Positions 12,390 through 24,828 of a DNA stretch of 64,000 bases are shown one piece after another (the stretch's first letter is position 1; each line of letters starts with the position of its first letter). The stretch is from Gigaspora rosea (Eukaryota > Glomeromycota > Glomeromycetes > Diversisporales > Gigasporaceae): contig QKWP01000140.1 in the NCBI GenBank assembly GCA_003550325.1, positions 107,315 to 171,314 of the forward strand, given 5' to 3'. The translations under genes and the position numbers were made by a program. The notes beneath the pieces were generated by a model. That model did no database searches and was not told where the DNA came from. It was given only the letters and a program-made list of their open reading frames with translations.

Positions 12390-12590
12390 TTGAAATACTT
12401 AATTTAGTCAACTATTTAGGCAATTAGTGTCTAAATATATTTCGACATGGCATTATTTTTTTTTCGAAATGTCAAAAGTCTAAATTTGCCTAAATGTCTA
12501 AATAGTTGACTAAATAAATACTATGTGACTAAATGTCTAAATAGTTGAATAAATATAATACTATATAACTAAATGTCTAAATTAAAATAA
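12390..12590. repeat. TAAATGTCTAAATAG repeat, inverted relative to 13.65 kb
   Basis: Several copies of CTAAATGTCTAAATAGTTG with an internal inverted pair (TTAGTCAACTATTTAGGCAA against its complement). The motif is the complement of that in the array at 13,645-13,800, so the two flank about 1.05 kb in inverted orientation. Confidence 0.6.
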
Positions 12591-13644
12591 ACAATAAAAA
12601 TATTATATATGTATATATGTATGTAGTATTAATATATAATCGTTTTATATTATCTATTTAGAAGTCTAAAATTTTAATAAATGTTCTATGCTTTTAAATA
12701 TGGTGTTTATTATTAAATCACATGTTATTAAAAATATTAAGCCCATATTTTGTACTTAGCTATTTCTAATGGCTGTATTTGTTGTTAATGCGCATTATTT
12801 AATTTAAACTTTAAACTGATAGTTTATACTTACCGGTAGCCATTTTATAATGTCTATGTTTGTTATTAATAATACGTATTATTATTTATATAATTTGTTT
12901 TAAAGTTGTAAATATGAAGGTTCTATTTAATTATAGCATATGACCCTGTAATTTACATAGTAAAATTTTAATTCCCTATTGATCATCATTTTCATCAAAA
13001 CGTCTATGTTTTATCTGAAATCTTTAAAATTGAAAAATCAGCTGATTTCTCGTTATTTTAAATGACACCATGATCTGCAGAGGTCACACATTTTTGCAAA
13101 GTGCAATAAGCTCTGGTATAGCTTTAAAACAACCAGAAAACTTTGTACATTGCTTCATATTATTTGTAAAACCTAATAACTTACAGTATTAAATAATAAA
13201 AATAGAATCTAATCAGGCCACTCAATACAAGAAATAACTATAAAGATTTAGAATTCGATCATTGATTCTAAAATGATTTTGAGGTTTCAATCATCGATTT
13301 TGATTTTTAGAATCGATTCGCATCCCTACTTCATGATATTTACATACAGTTCCGCAGCTGCAATGGCAGTGCAGGGACCTGAAACAGATGATGCAGGATG
13401 ACGCCCCGATTCTCTTTAGCTATATGGGCGTATGTTAGACATCTTGCTTATGCTTGTGTTTTCATATAGTTTAGGACCTTGGGGTTTAGAAAATTTTAGA
13501 ACTGAGAGGTCAGTAGTTTATGCGTGAGTTGATTGGTATAGGGTCAAATAATTAGTCCTAGACTAGAGGTATTGATGTTAAAGTATGAACGCTAGAGCTT
13601 GTTTGGATAGCGAACCTATTACTATATGTTTTTTCATATATATT

Positions 13645-13800
13645 TCTTAATTTAGACATTTCGACATTATTTAGACATTTCGACATTATTTAGACATTTC
13701 GACATTATTTAGACATTTCGACATTATTTAGACATTTTGACATTATTTAGACATTTCGACATAATTTAGGATTTCGATAATATTTAGACATTTCGGCAGC
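13645..13800. repeat. 19-bp minisatellite ATTTAGACATTTCGACATT
   Basis: About seven tandem copies of a 19-bp unit, nearly identical at the start and degenerating after 13,750. See the inverted partner near 12.4-12.6 kb. Confidence 0.85.
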
Positions 13801-15289
13801 CTAAATATCAAATGTCGAAATATTTCTACAAGTATAAAACAATTTCGGCTAACAATATTACTTATCCCTTTCAAAAGATCAATAGTATTTACTCCTTTCT
13901 AATTGGAAAAATATCTACTAAATCAGAATTAAATCATAAGTAAATTTGGTCCTTTGAGATAAACAATAAATGACATATAAAATGTTTTGGAGAAAAATCT
14001 GAAATAAAATTTTTTTCTAGAATATTCTAGTTAACACAGTGAAAAAGCATTTCTTTGCATAGTATTATATAATTTTTATAGTTAAGCACAATTATGTTTT
14101 ATATTAAATGTAGTTTTCTTTTTTTTTCTTTTTTAGATAGATTAGCTTTTTACTTTTATATAGAATTTTCTTTGTTCTTCTTATTATTTTTTTTTTGGTT
14201 TTTTACTTAGGTTTGTTTATGATTCCCTATTTTGTTTTTTTTCTTTTCATCTTTTTTATTACTTTCTTGTATAGTTGTGTTTTGATATTTGTATTACTTT
14301 TTATTGATGCTAGACAGGAAAGATTTAAAAAAATTCTGATCTTTGATAGAGTTGACCTAGTTGGTCTAATCTATAACAAATTGGTGTAACAAGTCACATT
14401 TAAGTACTTTTGAATTAACTAGGAGGTCATAAGGGTATATACTAGAATCTTGTATTTGAACTTTAAAAAAAATCTTAAATAAAGTACTAACAAGTCCATC
14501 AAAGAGAAAAAAATTTGTCTAACTACTTTTCAATTTTATATGTTACTTCTATTATTGTATAGTAATAGCCCAATTATGAGTTCATAAGGTAGGTTTTACT
14601 TTTACTATACCTGTAGTAGATAGTAAAGCTAGAATTAGAGTTCAATAAGCTTATTCTATAGTATTCAAATTAGTTATTATTAATTATATAATTAATCTTT
14701 TCAAGGTTATAGTAATAGAAAGTTAGCAAATTAGGTACAAATCAGATATGCAAATTTAAAACAGTAAGGGCCGTGTTATTAATCACCTGATTATTTTATA
14801 TCAAAGGCCTACCCCCTCTCTTTCTTAATATATATATAGTCAGGTTCTTATATATCATTTCAACTTTTTTTACCACCTCCCTCCTAAAAAATCACCTGAT
14901 TGTTGTCACTCTCCTAACTACTAAATTATATTAATTTTTAAAATTGGCAACCTGATAAATACAGATTTATAATGCAAATTAGCATACTATCGATATAAAT
15001 TAGATATCAATTACTGTATTTTTTGTAATAGCAGTTTGAGTAGCATTCAAATTATGCTATTCAACTTGGTGAATTTTTTAAATTTACTAGTAAATCAGAT
15101 TCTAAAATATAAAAAGTCTAGAAAAAATTTTAAATAATTAAGTAAATAATTTTATGCAAGTTTTAATTAGATCATACCAAGCTAATTTTTACACAGGTTG
15201 AATGAAACTATATTGGGTAACAATCAGGTTCCCGATAGGTCACCTATTTTTAATTTATATTAATATGCATGTTTACCGGTAAATAAAAC

Positions 15290-15800
15290 CTAAAATTATC
15301 CGATTCGTCTCTGATTGTAAACAGATCTTTGGCGCAAATACGAGACTTTTCAGTAATCTTTAAGATAACTCAAAGCTCTATCGGTTACCCGATTTGTATT
15401 TTAAATAAATCTGATTGATGTATTATTTTTCTCTATTTTGCATGAAAACTGGAGACATTTTGGTAATCTTGATGGTTACTTTCATAGTCCTATTAGTTTC
15501 CCGATTTGTCTTAGCTCAAACTGGTTGTTATATTATTTTTATCTATATTGCATGAAAACCAGATGCATATACGAGACTTTTCTGTAACCTTTAAGATTCC
15601 TTCCATAGAATTATCGGTTACCCAATTTGCATTTTAAATAAATCCGATTGATGTATTATTTTTCTCTATGTAACAAGAAAACAGTGAGCAAATACGAGAC
15701 TTTTTAGTAATATTTAAGATTTCTTCCAAAAATTATCAGTTACCCGATTTGTATTTTAAATAAATCTGATTGATGTATTATTTTTCTCTATGTAACAAGA
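15290..15800. repeat. Left subterminal tandem array, about 120-bp units
   Basis: Four to five diverged units, each containing a version of GGTTACCCGATTTGTATT, then ATTGATGTATTATTTTTCTC, then ACGAGACTTTT. The array abuts the 3' end of the minus-strand accessory gene. It probably served as transposase-binding repeats (inference from CACTA biology). Confidence 0.8.
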
Positions 15801-15814
15801 AAACCGGATACGCT

Positions 15815-17950
15815 TCAGGTTTTTTGGGCTTCGTTATTTCCCCGTGCTGCCTCAGAATTACCATTGCGATCGTCATATAATTCATCATAATTTTCATCAC
15901 TAGTATAACCAGAAATACTAGTTCTTCCATTTCTGTTATTGTTACTTCCACTATTATTTCTACCATTACTTCCATCTTCATTATTGTTATTACTACCACT
16001 TGGTCCTTCTTCTTCTTCCGAATGGTAAGTAGCAGAAATAGTCCACTCAGGTGCATCGATTGGAGGTTTCGTTTTATCAGCCCAATTTCTGTCACTGTAC
16101 CACCACTTCCTTAAACATTTTACATAAGAAGTCTTTTCACCCATTTCATCGGCCAGCCGCAGAATCTGTCTAATCTATTATCAAATAAAATAAAAAAGGA
16201 AAATAGTACCCGAAGCATCCCATAAAAAAAAAAGGAACAACAAAATGTTACTTACTCTTTGTGATCTCCATGGCTTATCGTATACATGTATTACATAATT
16301 ATCTGTCTTGTCTTTGGGTCATATTTTTAGACGTTTTTTTGACAATGTTCGTTTTACATCTGTTTCAGAATATTCATCAAAATGGAAATCCCCATCATTA
16401 ATTATTTCTTCAAGGTCAGCTTTAAAATCATCAAAATTCATTTTAGGAGTAAGTTCTGTAAGGTTTCTATTATTGGTATTAATCATATGATTAATACTAT
16501 GAACTCGCTTTTTTTTTCTATAAATAATAAAATTTAACTATAATTAATATCGGCACCTGGTACTCCTATAAAATAATTTATGCTTACTTCAGATCGTTGA
16601 CCATTTATTTCTTTTCTTTTTTTATCGAGCTTCGCTCTTACTTCATCTTGCTCTATTTGCCATTTTTTACGTCAGTGGCGGTGAAGGCTTTGGAGGACGT
16701 ACTTAAGTTCAGTAAGTTTATATCTAAACCGACCCTCTAGCGCCTTACTACTTGCTGACATGGTATTTTTTTTACATGCCGAGAAATATCTGACCATGTT
16801 TTGGTTGAGTCAAGTTAAAGAGAATCATCTAGACCATTTAAGATTTGAATTACTTCGTCCTATAGTATTAATAAAATAATTAATAACGATAATTAATAAA
16901 AATAATTAGTAACAATAACAATAATTAATAAAAATAATTAGTAACGATAATGATAATTAATAAAAATAATTAATAATGATAATTAATAGATAAGGTAATA
17001 TTTAATAATAAAATATTTATATACATGAAAGAGCTTATACTGATCTGCAGTCATCTCTTCTAGATATTAGTGAGATTTTTTTATATATCCAGAAGGAGGT
17101 TCCGGAGTGACCGACGGCTTTCTTAGATTATTTGCAGGAACGTTATAATCTTCACTTTGCTTGCCCTTTTTATTACTAGGGTTGACTGAAGAGGTAGCAA
17201 TGGCAGAATTAGTATTATCACAAGGAGTGACAGTAGTTTCATTAGCATCACAAGGAGCGACAGTAGTTTCATCAGCATCAAGATCACAAAAACCCATATT
17301 ATCCATTGGGTAGGAAAGCCCAGTTGTACCCATTATACCAGTTGTTTCAGTATCATCGACATCAACATATTCTGATGAATCATTAGATGTAGTTGCTTTA
17401 TTAGATTTTAATTTGTTTACTTCATTAATTAAGCTTTCCACAGTGCTCTTTAAGAAAGAGATTTCTATTAATATATAAACTTTTTGTTAGTTATATTAGT
17501 AATTCAATTGTTCTATTAAAAAAAAATTTTTTTCTAATTTTTGTATAATTACCTTTATCTTTTTCATCGGGACTCATTGACTGGCGACGAGAACAAGAAT
17601 GTTTGTTTGGAGAAATTGATCTATGACTGCGAATTTCAATGTCACGATAATTTCTATTAATTTGACATGAATAACGAGACGAGGTTATTGAACGACAATG
17701 ATAGTTTTGGCAAGGTGGAGTTGCTGAATGATGATGATAGTTTTGGCGAGATGGAGTTGCTGAAAGACGATGATAGTTTTGGCAAGAGTAGACTGACAGT
17801 TTTGGCGATACGGTGTTGTCTATCGGAATAGAATAACTTTTTGAGATAACATGGATGGTGAAATTGAGCGTCGAGCTGAAACGATGTTAATTTTGTATGG
17901 GTTTTTAGTACGCATTTTTTAAAATGAGTTTTTAAAAAAACCAAAAAGAA
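15815..17950 (-). pseudogene. Accessory gene of the CACTA-like element, degenerate
   Basis: A split coding relic. Reading on the minus strand: an Arg/Ser/His-rich part (17,560-17,800) with three in-frame 14-residue repeats containing QNYHH; an intron with GT/AG borders (about 17,462-17,554); a segment starting near ESLINEVNKLK and rich in Thr/Asp/Pro (17,067-17,458); a segment with TKTWSDISRHVKK (about 16,600-16,860) that recalls a SANT/Myb helix pair but holds in-frame stops; a segment with VIHVYDKPWRSQR (about 16,250-16,510), also broken by a stop; and a last exon beginning RQILRLADEMGEK, ending in an acidic Ser/Asn tail at 15,815. CACTA elements often encode a second, DNA-binding protein beside the transposase; that role is inferred here. 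The exon chain is only partly certain. Confidence 0.5.
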
Positions 17951-18135
17951 ATCTATAGAGCTATCGGTTATTAGGTATTTAATTTGAAGAGAAGAAGACT
18001 AGAAAAGCATTTCTAAAAAAAAACAAAAAAAGAAATCTATTGAGTTATCAGTTATTAGGTATTTAATTTGAAGAGAAGAAAACAAGAAAAGCGTTTTCAA
18101 AAAAACAAAAAAAGGAATCTATTGAGTTATCGGTA
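17948..18135. repeat. Tandem array of about 85-bp units
   Basis: Three units each with GAAATCTATTGAGTTATC, TTATTAGGTATTTAATTTGA and an A-rich tract. They lie just upstream of the minus-strand accessory gene, inside the CACTA-like element. Confidence 0.8.
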
Positions 18136-18544
18136 CAAGAAAAGTGGTTTATTTATATAAGTTTACCTTACTCGCAATCAATATTTTAGTGTATGTAAAT
18201 GTAATGATGGGTATATTAAAGGTTTTATGAGCGAAGCGAAAAAGTCAAATAATGTTACTAAAGAAAGGATGATGCGAAGAGTCAAATTTTTGCAACATAT
18301 GATAAGAATGTATGACCTATTTATAAATTTATATATTTCTGAAAGTCAATTAATTGATTATGCATACGACATACTTCAAAGTTCTATTATATTATCAGAA
18401 ATTAAAATTCAGAAGTGAAAGAGTCAAATTTTTGCAATGTATGATAAGAATGTATAACCTATTTATAATTTTTTATATTTCCAAAAGTTAATTGATCATG
18501 TATACAACGTACTTCAAAGTTCTATTATATATTATCAGAAATTA

Positions 18545-19035
18545 AATCAGATTATGCAATTTACAAATATTTGCATTAAACAAACAAAAGGCCTATCATA
18601 ACTTTATTGATAATTCGAATCATTAAAAAATGTCAACCCAAAAAAAGTTTAATATATAAATAATTGTATTAAGCAAATAAAGGTCTATCGGGATACTAGT
18701 AACTTTATTAATAATTCGAATCATTAAAAATGGCAAAACAAAAAAAGTTTAATATATAAATAATTGTATTAAACAAACAAAAGGCCTATCGTAACTTAAT
18801 TGATAATCCGAATCATTATAAAATGTAAAAGTTTAATATATAAATAATTGTATTAAGCAAATAAAGGCCTATCGGAATACCGGTAACTTTATTGATAATT
18901 CGAATCATTAAAAAATGTAAAAAGTTTAAAATATAAATAATTGTATTAAGTAAATAAAGGCCTATCAGGATACCGGTAACTTTATTGATAATTCAAATCA
19001 TTAAAAAATGTCAAAACAAAAAAATTCAATTTCAT
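18545..19035. repeat. Tandem array of about 110-bp units
   Basis: Four to five units with AAAGGCCTATC, TTTATTGATAATTCGAATCA and TATATAAATAATTGTATTAA. A decayed remnant continues to about 19,300. The array occupies the centre of the CACTA-like element, between its two divergent genes. Confidence 0.85.
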
Positions 19036-19469
19036 TGATACAATAGATTTTTATATTGATACTACTTATTTATTTATTTTGATATGTAAAAAAGAAATAT
19101 AGCGAAAGAACTATTAGCATTAACATTTTATTACTGGAAATCATATCGGAATACCAATAACTTTATAGTCATTTGAATCACTAAACACGTGTCAGGGTCA
19201 AACAGAAAGTAAAATTGTCAAAACAAAGAGTATATTTATTCGATAATAATTAGAAAAAAAAGTCTATTAATCATATCGGCATTTCGATAATTCTCTTGAA
19301 GATTCAGATTACATATAATTCTTGCCCATACTTCTTTAATCTTTTCTCTCTCATTCTATTTTCATTCATCTTTATCTATATTTTTCATACTATTTTCGCT
19401 TATTTATCTATATTTTTATAATTCTATTTTTAGTCATATAATTTTTATCCACTTTCTCTTGCTTGTATA

Positions 19470-19673
19470 CAGTCGCCTCTCTCTAATCCAAACCTCTCTA
19501 AACTGAACACTATTAAACTTTCTCTAAACTGAACAAAATCTTCTAGAACATTTGTAAATTTTATTATAAAGTTCGGATAAGCCATATATAACTTTTTGAA
19601 AACTGAACTTTTCTAAATTTTTACATAGTAAAAAAAAGCATTCCCAGCAGTTCAGATTAGAGAGAGTTAACTG
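19470..19673. mobile_element. Pogo/Tigger-type MITE
   Basis: A 204-bp element with ends CAGTCGCCTCTCTCTAATC and (complemented) CAGTTAACTCTCTCTAATC, flanked by TA on both sides. Ends of the form CAGT-(G/A)-CTCTCTCTAATC with a TA duplication are typical of pogo/Tigger elements. It lies 87 bp upstream of the Tnp2-type start and could once have altered its promoter. Confidence 0.8.
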
Positions 19674-20913
19674 TATTTCGTTCATATATCCTCTTATCTA
19701 TATCTTTTAATCATATATTCCATTCACATATTTTTCCATCCAATATTTTCTTTCATTATTATGGGTTATAAGAAAAAGAATTCGATTGTTAAAAATACAA
19801 TTGAAAAAGCCAACCGTCCTAAGTATTCAAGAAATCGCCACTCTGAATATTGCTTCTGCAATATTTGTAAAGGCATTCTTGTTGATCCAAGAACCAAAAA
19901 GTCTCATATAGCTAGAAGAAATACTGTAGTAAGAAATTTCCTTGATGTTGGTAGATCTTCAACAACCGTAATAGACCTTTCAGAAATTCCATTTCTAGAA
20001 ATAGAATTTCCAGACATGGAAATCCCAGATAACCCTATACAACTTGATACCTTTAGTTCTGACAATGAATCAATTATTTCTTCATATGAAGAAGAATACA
20101 ATTTCATTACTAATACACAGCCCAAAAAAGGAAAAATCTGGAAAACAGAGAAAACGAAGCGTCCTATTACCTATGGAATTCAGCGAAACCTTTTTCTCGG
20201 ACGATGAAAATGATGAGGCTGGTCTTAATAAAAATCTATCAGAAGAAGAAGAAGATTTAGATGATAATGAAATTAATTTTAATGCTTCTGATTCATATGA
20301 AGAAAATGACAATCCAACTGAACCCGCAGAAACAACTAATGCTTCTACGTGGATCATATTTTGGGCTCTGAATTATCAAGCAAGATGTATATTATCCGAT
20401 ATTGAAACTGGTTATCTAATAAAATTTCTTCGATACCTTTGTATCTTTCATGATGAAAATAAATATGCCATCTTTGCTACAACTTTAAAAATGGCACGCA
20501 AAGCTCTTGGAATCTGTGCTCACATGATTAAGTACGCAACATGTAAAAAATGTTGTAAATTATAGCATTGCCGATGTGTCAACTGACAAGCCTAATTTAT
20601 CTCCCAATATAAGCCATTGCACCTTCCAAGACTTTCCAATCACCCAATGGCTAATAAAAGACAACTCTGTACTTTACCTATAGCAAAAAACTTCCAGTAA
20701 CCGGTGGAGTTATATTTAAACCAACCTTAATTTTTCTGACTATTTCTTTGGTACATCAATTACAGTCGTTATAAAATAGAAAGGGGTTTGAAGTGAATTG
20801 TAGAAAATGGGTAGATAGGCTTGTTGATCCTGGTATGGTCACTGATATCTATGATGGTAGAATCTGGAAACCTTTCAGGTACTCTAATTTAATTAACAAA
20901 AAAAATTATATAT

Positions 20914-21057
20914 GGCAGCATACATAATTTATGTCAAACCAGTACTGTATTGTATAGAAATAGAAACCTTGATAATAATACCATATGGAATGATTTTTGT
21001 ATTATCTTTAAGGTTTCTATAATTATACTGGTTTAACGTAAGTTATGAGATGCTGCC
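20914..21057. mobile_element. MITE inside the transposase intron
   Basis: A 144-bp element with inverted ends GGCAGCATACATAATTTATG and (complemented) GGCAGCATCTCATAACTTAC, each followed by an AAACCAG motif, and flanked by TAT. It lies wholly within the first intron of the Tnp2-type gene. Confidence 0.7.
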
Positions 21058-22670
21058 TATTCTAATTTTTCAAATGTGGGCATCCACAATTATATATATA
21101 TTTACTGCCCAGGTTGTTTTTGCATGCCTAAAAAAAATTTTGTAACAACTTATATTTTTTTGTATAACAAAAATAACATGGTTTATATTATTATTTATCA
21201 TTACAGGATCCTAGTGAAAATTTGCCCTTTTTCCGGAATGATCTATCGGATTGCCGCTTGGGAATAATGTTGAATCTAGATTGGGTTCAACCTTTTGCCA
21301 ATTCTCAATATAGTGTTGGAGCCATCTACAGTATTATCTGCAACCTTCCACGAAATGAAAAATTTAAACTATCGAAATATTTTAACATTAGCATTGATAC
21401 CTCGCCTGAATGAACTGAAATTGCATTGATTAAACCATTATTTGGCTCCTGTAATAGACCAATTAATAGTCTGTTTAATGGTTTTAATCTTTCAAGCATG
21501 TATGAAAGCCCTACCGGCAAGTTTATTAGAGGAGCCGTAATTTGTTGTTCTTGCGATATACTGGCTGCAAGAAAGTTGTACAGGTTTATTTCAGCACGAA
21601 TTGCCTGTTATAGATGCTTGAAAAGGGCAAACATTGGTGAAAGAAACCAGCCAAACTTTGGTGGATTTGCAGATATAGATGACTGGTTTCAAGAAAGAGA
21701 TATCAATAAAATTTGTGAAAGTGCTATTTCATGGAAGAGTTGTAATACCAAAGATGCAAAAAAAAGCATATATCAGAAACATTGGTTCGCTAGTCCAAAA
21801 TTTATCGTTTAACCTATTTTAATTCAGTTCAGTTCACAATAATCGATCCTATGCATTGCCTATTCTTAGGCATTGCTAAATGGATTGTTAATTTATGGAT
21901 CAATAGTGGTAGTATTGTAAATCGGTCAATTAAGTGATTATTTTTGTTAGCACACTAGTTGCAAAATCGATTAATCGATTAATCGATTAGTTGCAACTAA
22001 TTAATTAAATTGATTTTCAATTGAACATCTGATTTGTAACACTAAATGTAGGCATTTTAACGTCCCAAGACCTAGTTCTAATAGAAAATCAGGTTAAAGA
22101 AATGCAAGTCCTCTCTGATATCGGAAGACTTCCTAATAAAATAGCGATGAGTGACAGTTTTTCGGGGTTCAAAGCAGATCAATGGAAGAATTTCATTCTG
22201 GTGTATGCAACCACCATTACTTGGGATTTGTTACAAGATAATGACTGGAAAATTTTGACTTATTTCGTTTGGGCCTGTTCGATTCTCGTATGTAGAATTA
22301 TAATAGAGACAAATTGGAAGAGGCTCACCATTGTTTTCTTAATATAGTGATGCTTATTGAAAGAACCTATAGATCAGAAAAAATAACACCTAATTTGTAT
22401 TTATGTTTACATATAAGGCAAAAAGGGGTAATTTGGCGAAGTTAACAATGCTATCGATTAAACTTTTTATTGACCTGTGTAAAATTTTACATATTTGAAG
22501 TCACGAGACTATGCAATATTTAGAATAGTTCTATAAAAAAAAAAGGATATAATAATTGAAAATCGGTAAAGATCGCTACTGTGCATATAGTACTAAAAAA
22601 TAGATCAAAGGGTAATTTGGCGAATTTAGATTATCAAGATTAAAATAAGTTTTTTCTTCCCTTTCTTTTT

Positions 22671-24415
22671 TTAACGACCTTTCTGCTTTCCAAGAGTCTT
22701 TTGGGCTCTTTTTTCGTTTTTTTGTGCCAAACAAAGTTCCCATTCAGCTTTCTTTTGCGCTACTATCTCCTTTTTTTGGGCTGCTAGCTCCTTTTTTTGT
22801 CTCGCTTCGTCGGCTTTATGTTCCACTTCCCTGTTCACTTCTTCTAATTGGCGCTAACTTTCTTCACTAGTGAGGAGCCGGGAAAATGGAAGTGTCTTTC
22901 TTTTTTTCATAGGAGAAGGTAGATCAGACCCGGTCTGGTCTTCTGTAGTTGACTGTGAACTTTCTGTTGGAATGCGAGGAACCGGGTACTTAAGAACTGA
23001 ACGTAGAGAGGACGTTCCAGGATGTTTGTAAATATTTAGTTCTTTATTTGCTACTGAAATTTGTGACTTTAATAAAGCATTTCCATTCTTAAGTTTTATA
23101 TTTTCTTCTATTAGTTGTTCAACATTTGAACGAGTAGAATGAAAATGCTTCGAATTAGTAGACTTTTGAACCAACGAAGATGATGTGGCTTGTTGAATAG
23201 AAGATTGACTAGACAAAGGTAAGATATTGAATCGTTTAGTTACTAATGATGGGTCTAAACGGTCAGGACTAATAGCTTTTGGGTCATACGGCCAAATACC
23301 CGTCGCTTTATAGGCATTACGAATGGCTTGTGTGGTGTAAGTATTAAGAAAAGCAAAACCAAAGGCTCTTGCGAAGGTTCGTTTGTTTACTATCATGCCA
23401 TCATTTTCATTACTGTATTTTTCACATGCCTTACTATATTCTTTTTTTAGTTTCGCGAAAGGAATTTCTGACGGTTGCAAAACATGGGTTGTATGCGGCG
23501 GAAGTGCATAAAGAAGGATCCCATTGTTACGACAAAAGTCAACAATTGTATAACTGATGTGACTACTATGACCATCTAACATTAGTAATACTGGTCGGGT
23601 AGGAGGGATCGATTGAATAAAATGATCAAGGTACATTTGAAATAGGTCTTCACGCATGTACCCTGTGCTTGTAAAGCCCATTACGGTTCCTGGTGGTGCT
23701 CCGTCGAGTAAACCAGGAATCGTACGAACACCTTTATAAATTATTAAAGGTGGAATATAAGATCCATCCGCTGAAATTGTGGGCGCAACTGAAATATGGT
23801 CATGAGAATTTCCCTGTGCAATTTTGTGGACTTGACGTGCACCTTTTTTCGCTATAACCTTTCTAATTTAGGCACAATAACGAACCCAGTCTCATCCATA
23901 TTCCATATTTGTGCCGCAGAAAGCGAATTTTCATCGATAATTTGTTTAAGTTTTTTGAAATGGTCATCAACAATAGTTTTATTTGCTTTTTGTGCCCTTG
24001 CCTCTGATAAGTTTTGAGGAACACGAAAGGACAACTCGGGGTGGTCCTTCATAAAACGTTCCCACCAGTCTTGACCTGGCCCATCTTCTCCAAACAGGTG
24101 TGATCGTTTATTTAACTTCATCATTTCCATCACGCAATGATTAACCCCTCGTTTTGTTAAACCAAACCCGAGCTTCTGCATGTTAATGCAGTAGCCGACA
24201 AGCTGATTTTCTTCATGACTAGTGAGAACGTTGGGTGCACCCGGACGTTTAGGGGGACCACCATTAGTAACTGCACGCCGAAGTGTAGTTTCTGAAAGAC
24301 CGAAGTCTTTCGCCAAGCTATTAATACTTGGAGGTTTGGACCCGAGAGGGCAATCATTTAACTTTTTAAGTGCAGCACTGATTGCATCACCTCTTTTAGC
24401 AGAAGAAGTTTTCAT
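22671..24415 (-). pseudogene. Tigger/pogo-family DDE transposase, two defects
   Basis: The N-terminal part (23,852-24,415) has a helix-turn-helix (SINSLAKDFGLSETTLRRAV, about residues 28-47) and a CENP-B-like second domain (WWERFMKDHPELSFR). Catalytic Asp 1 lies in NMDETGFV (about residue 174). A one-base loss near 23,856, inside an AGGTT that was probably AGGGTT, shifts the frame; the reading then continues from VIAKKGARQVHK. Asp 2 lies in LLMLDGHSSH, and the third acidic residue is Glu in HVLQPSEIPFAKLK where most pogo proteins have LQPLD. A TAG at 22,854-22,856 precedes a further open stretch rich in Lys/Gln/Glu (AQKKEIVAQKKAEW) ending at the TAA at 22,671, so it is probably a premature stop. 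Otherwise the gene is intact. Function: cut-and-paste transposition at TA. Confidence 0.88.
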
Positions 24416-24643
24416 GTTTGAATAAATTTTTATTAAAAATTATCGAAATAAAAAAAGTTACAAAATTAAGTATAAAAGATCAAGATAACATGACACGTGA
24501 AAATTTGCCGGTAAATATTGTTCTGTTTAGATGTTGTAGCAACATTAGTTGCACAAAATCGTTCACGTACTGTTTGTGTACTAAATTAAATGTCCATATT
24601 TGCCGCGTTATGTTTAAGTTGAAATCCACGTGTATGTTATAAG

Positions 24644-24828
24644 TAGGGGCAATATGGCGAATTGGAAATAAATGAAAATATATCGTGACTCCATGATTGG
24701 ATTTGAACAATTTTTTTACCATTCGAATCCTCTCAATGAGAGGATTTGAATGGTATAGAAATTGTTCAGATCCGATTATAGGATCACGATATATTTACAT
24801 TTTTTTACAATTCGCCAAATTACCCCTT
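24644..24828. repeat. 185-bp palindrome at the right end of the Tigger element
   Basis: A TAGGGGCAATATGGCGAATT copy of the terminal sequence faces the true right end. The arms (ATATATCGTGA, CCATGATTGGATTTGAACAA) mirror each other around CCTCTCAATGAGAGG near 24,729-24,743. The element therefore carries a foldback at one end, which resembles a self-contained MITE. Confidence 0.85.

Larger units (their letters stand above)
8799..15189. other. Long gene-free AT-rich region
   Basis: No coding region is supported across about 6.4 kb. Open frames at 11,000-11,200 and 14,195-14,389 are low-complexity (Phe/Leu/Ile-rich) and lack introns, domains or codon structure. The stretch includes poly-T tracts near 14,110-14,270, fragments with an ATCACCTGATT motif near 14,780 and 14,895, and the repeats listed separately. 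Confidence 0.55.

Noticed and set aside
14195-14389. Hydrophobic open frame that could pass for a small membrane protein
   Set aside because: It arises from a poly-T tract; Phe/Leu/Ile composition is expected from T-rich DNA.
22102-22347. Separate small gene starting MQVLSDIGRL
   Set aside because: It is an internal part of the Tnp2-type transposase (conserved FKADQWKNF), not an independent gene.
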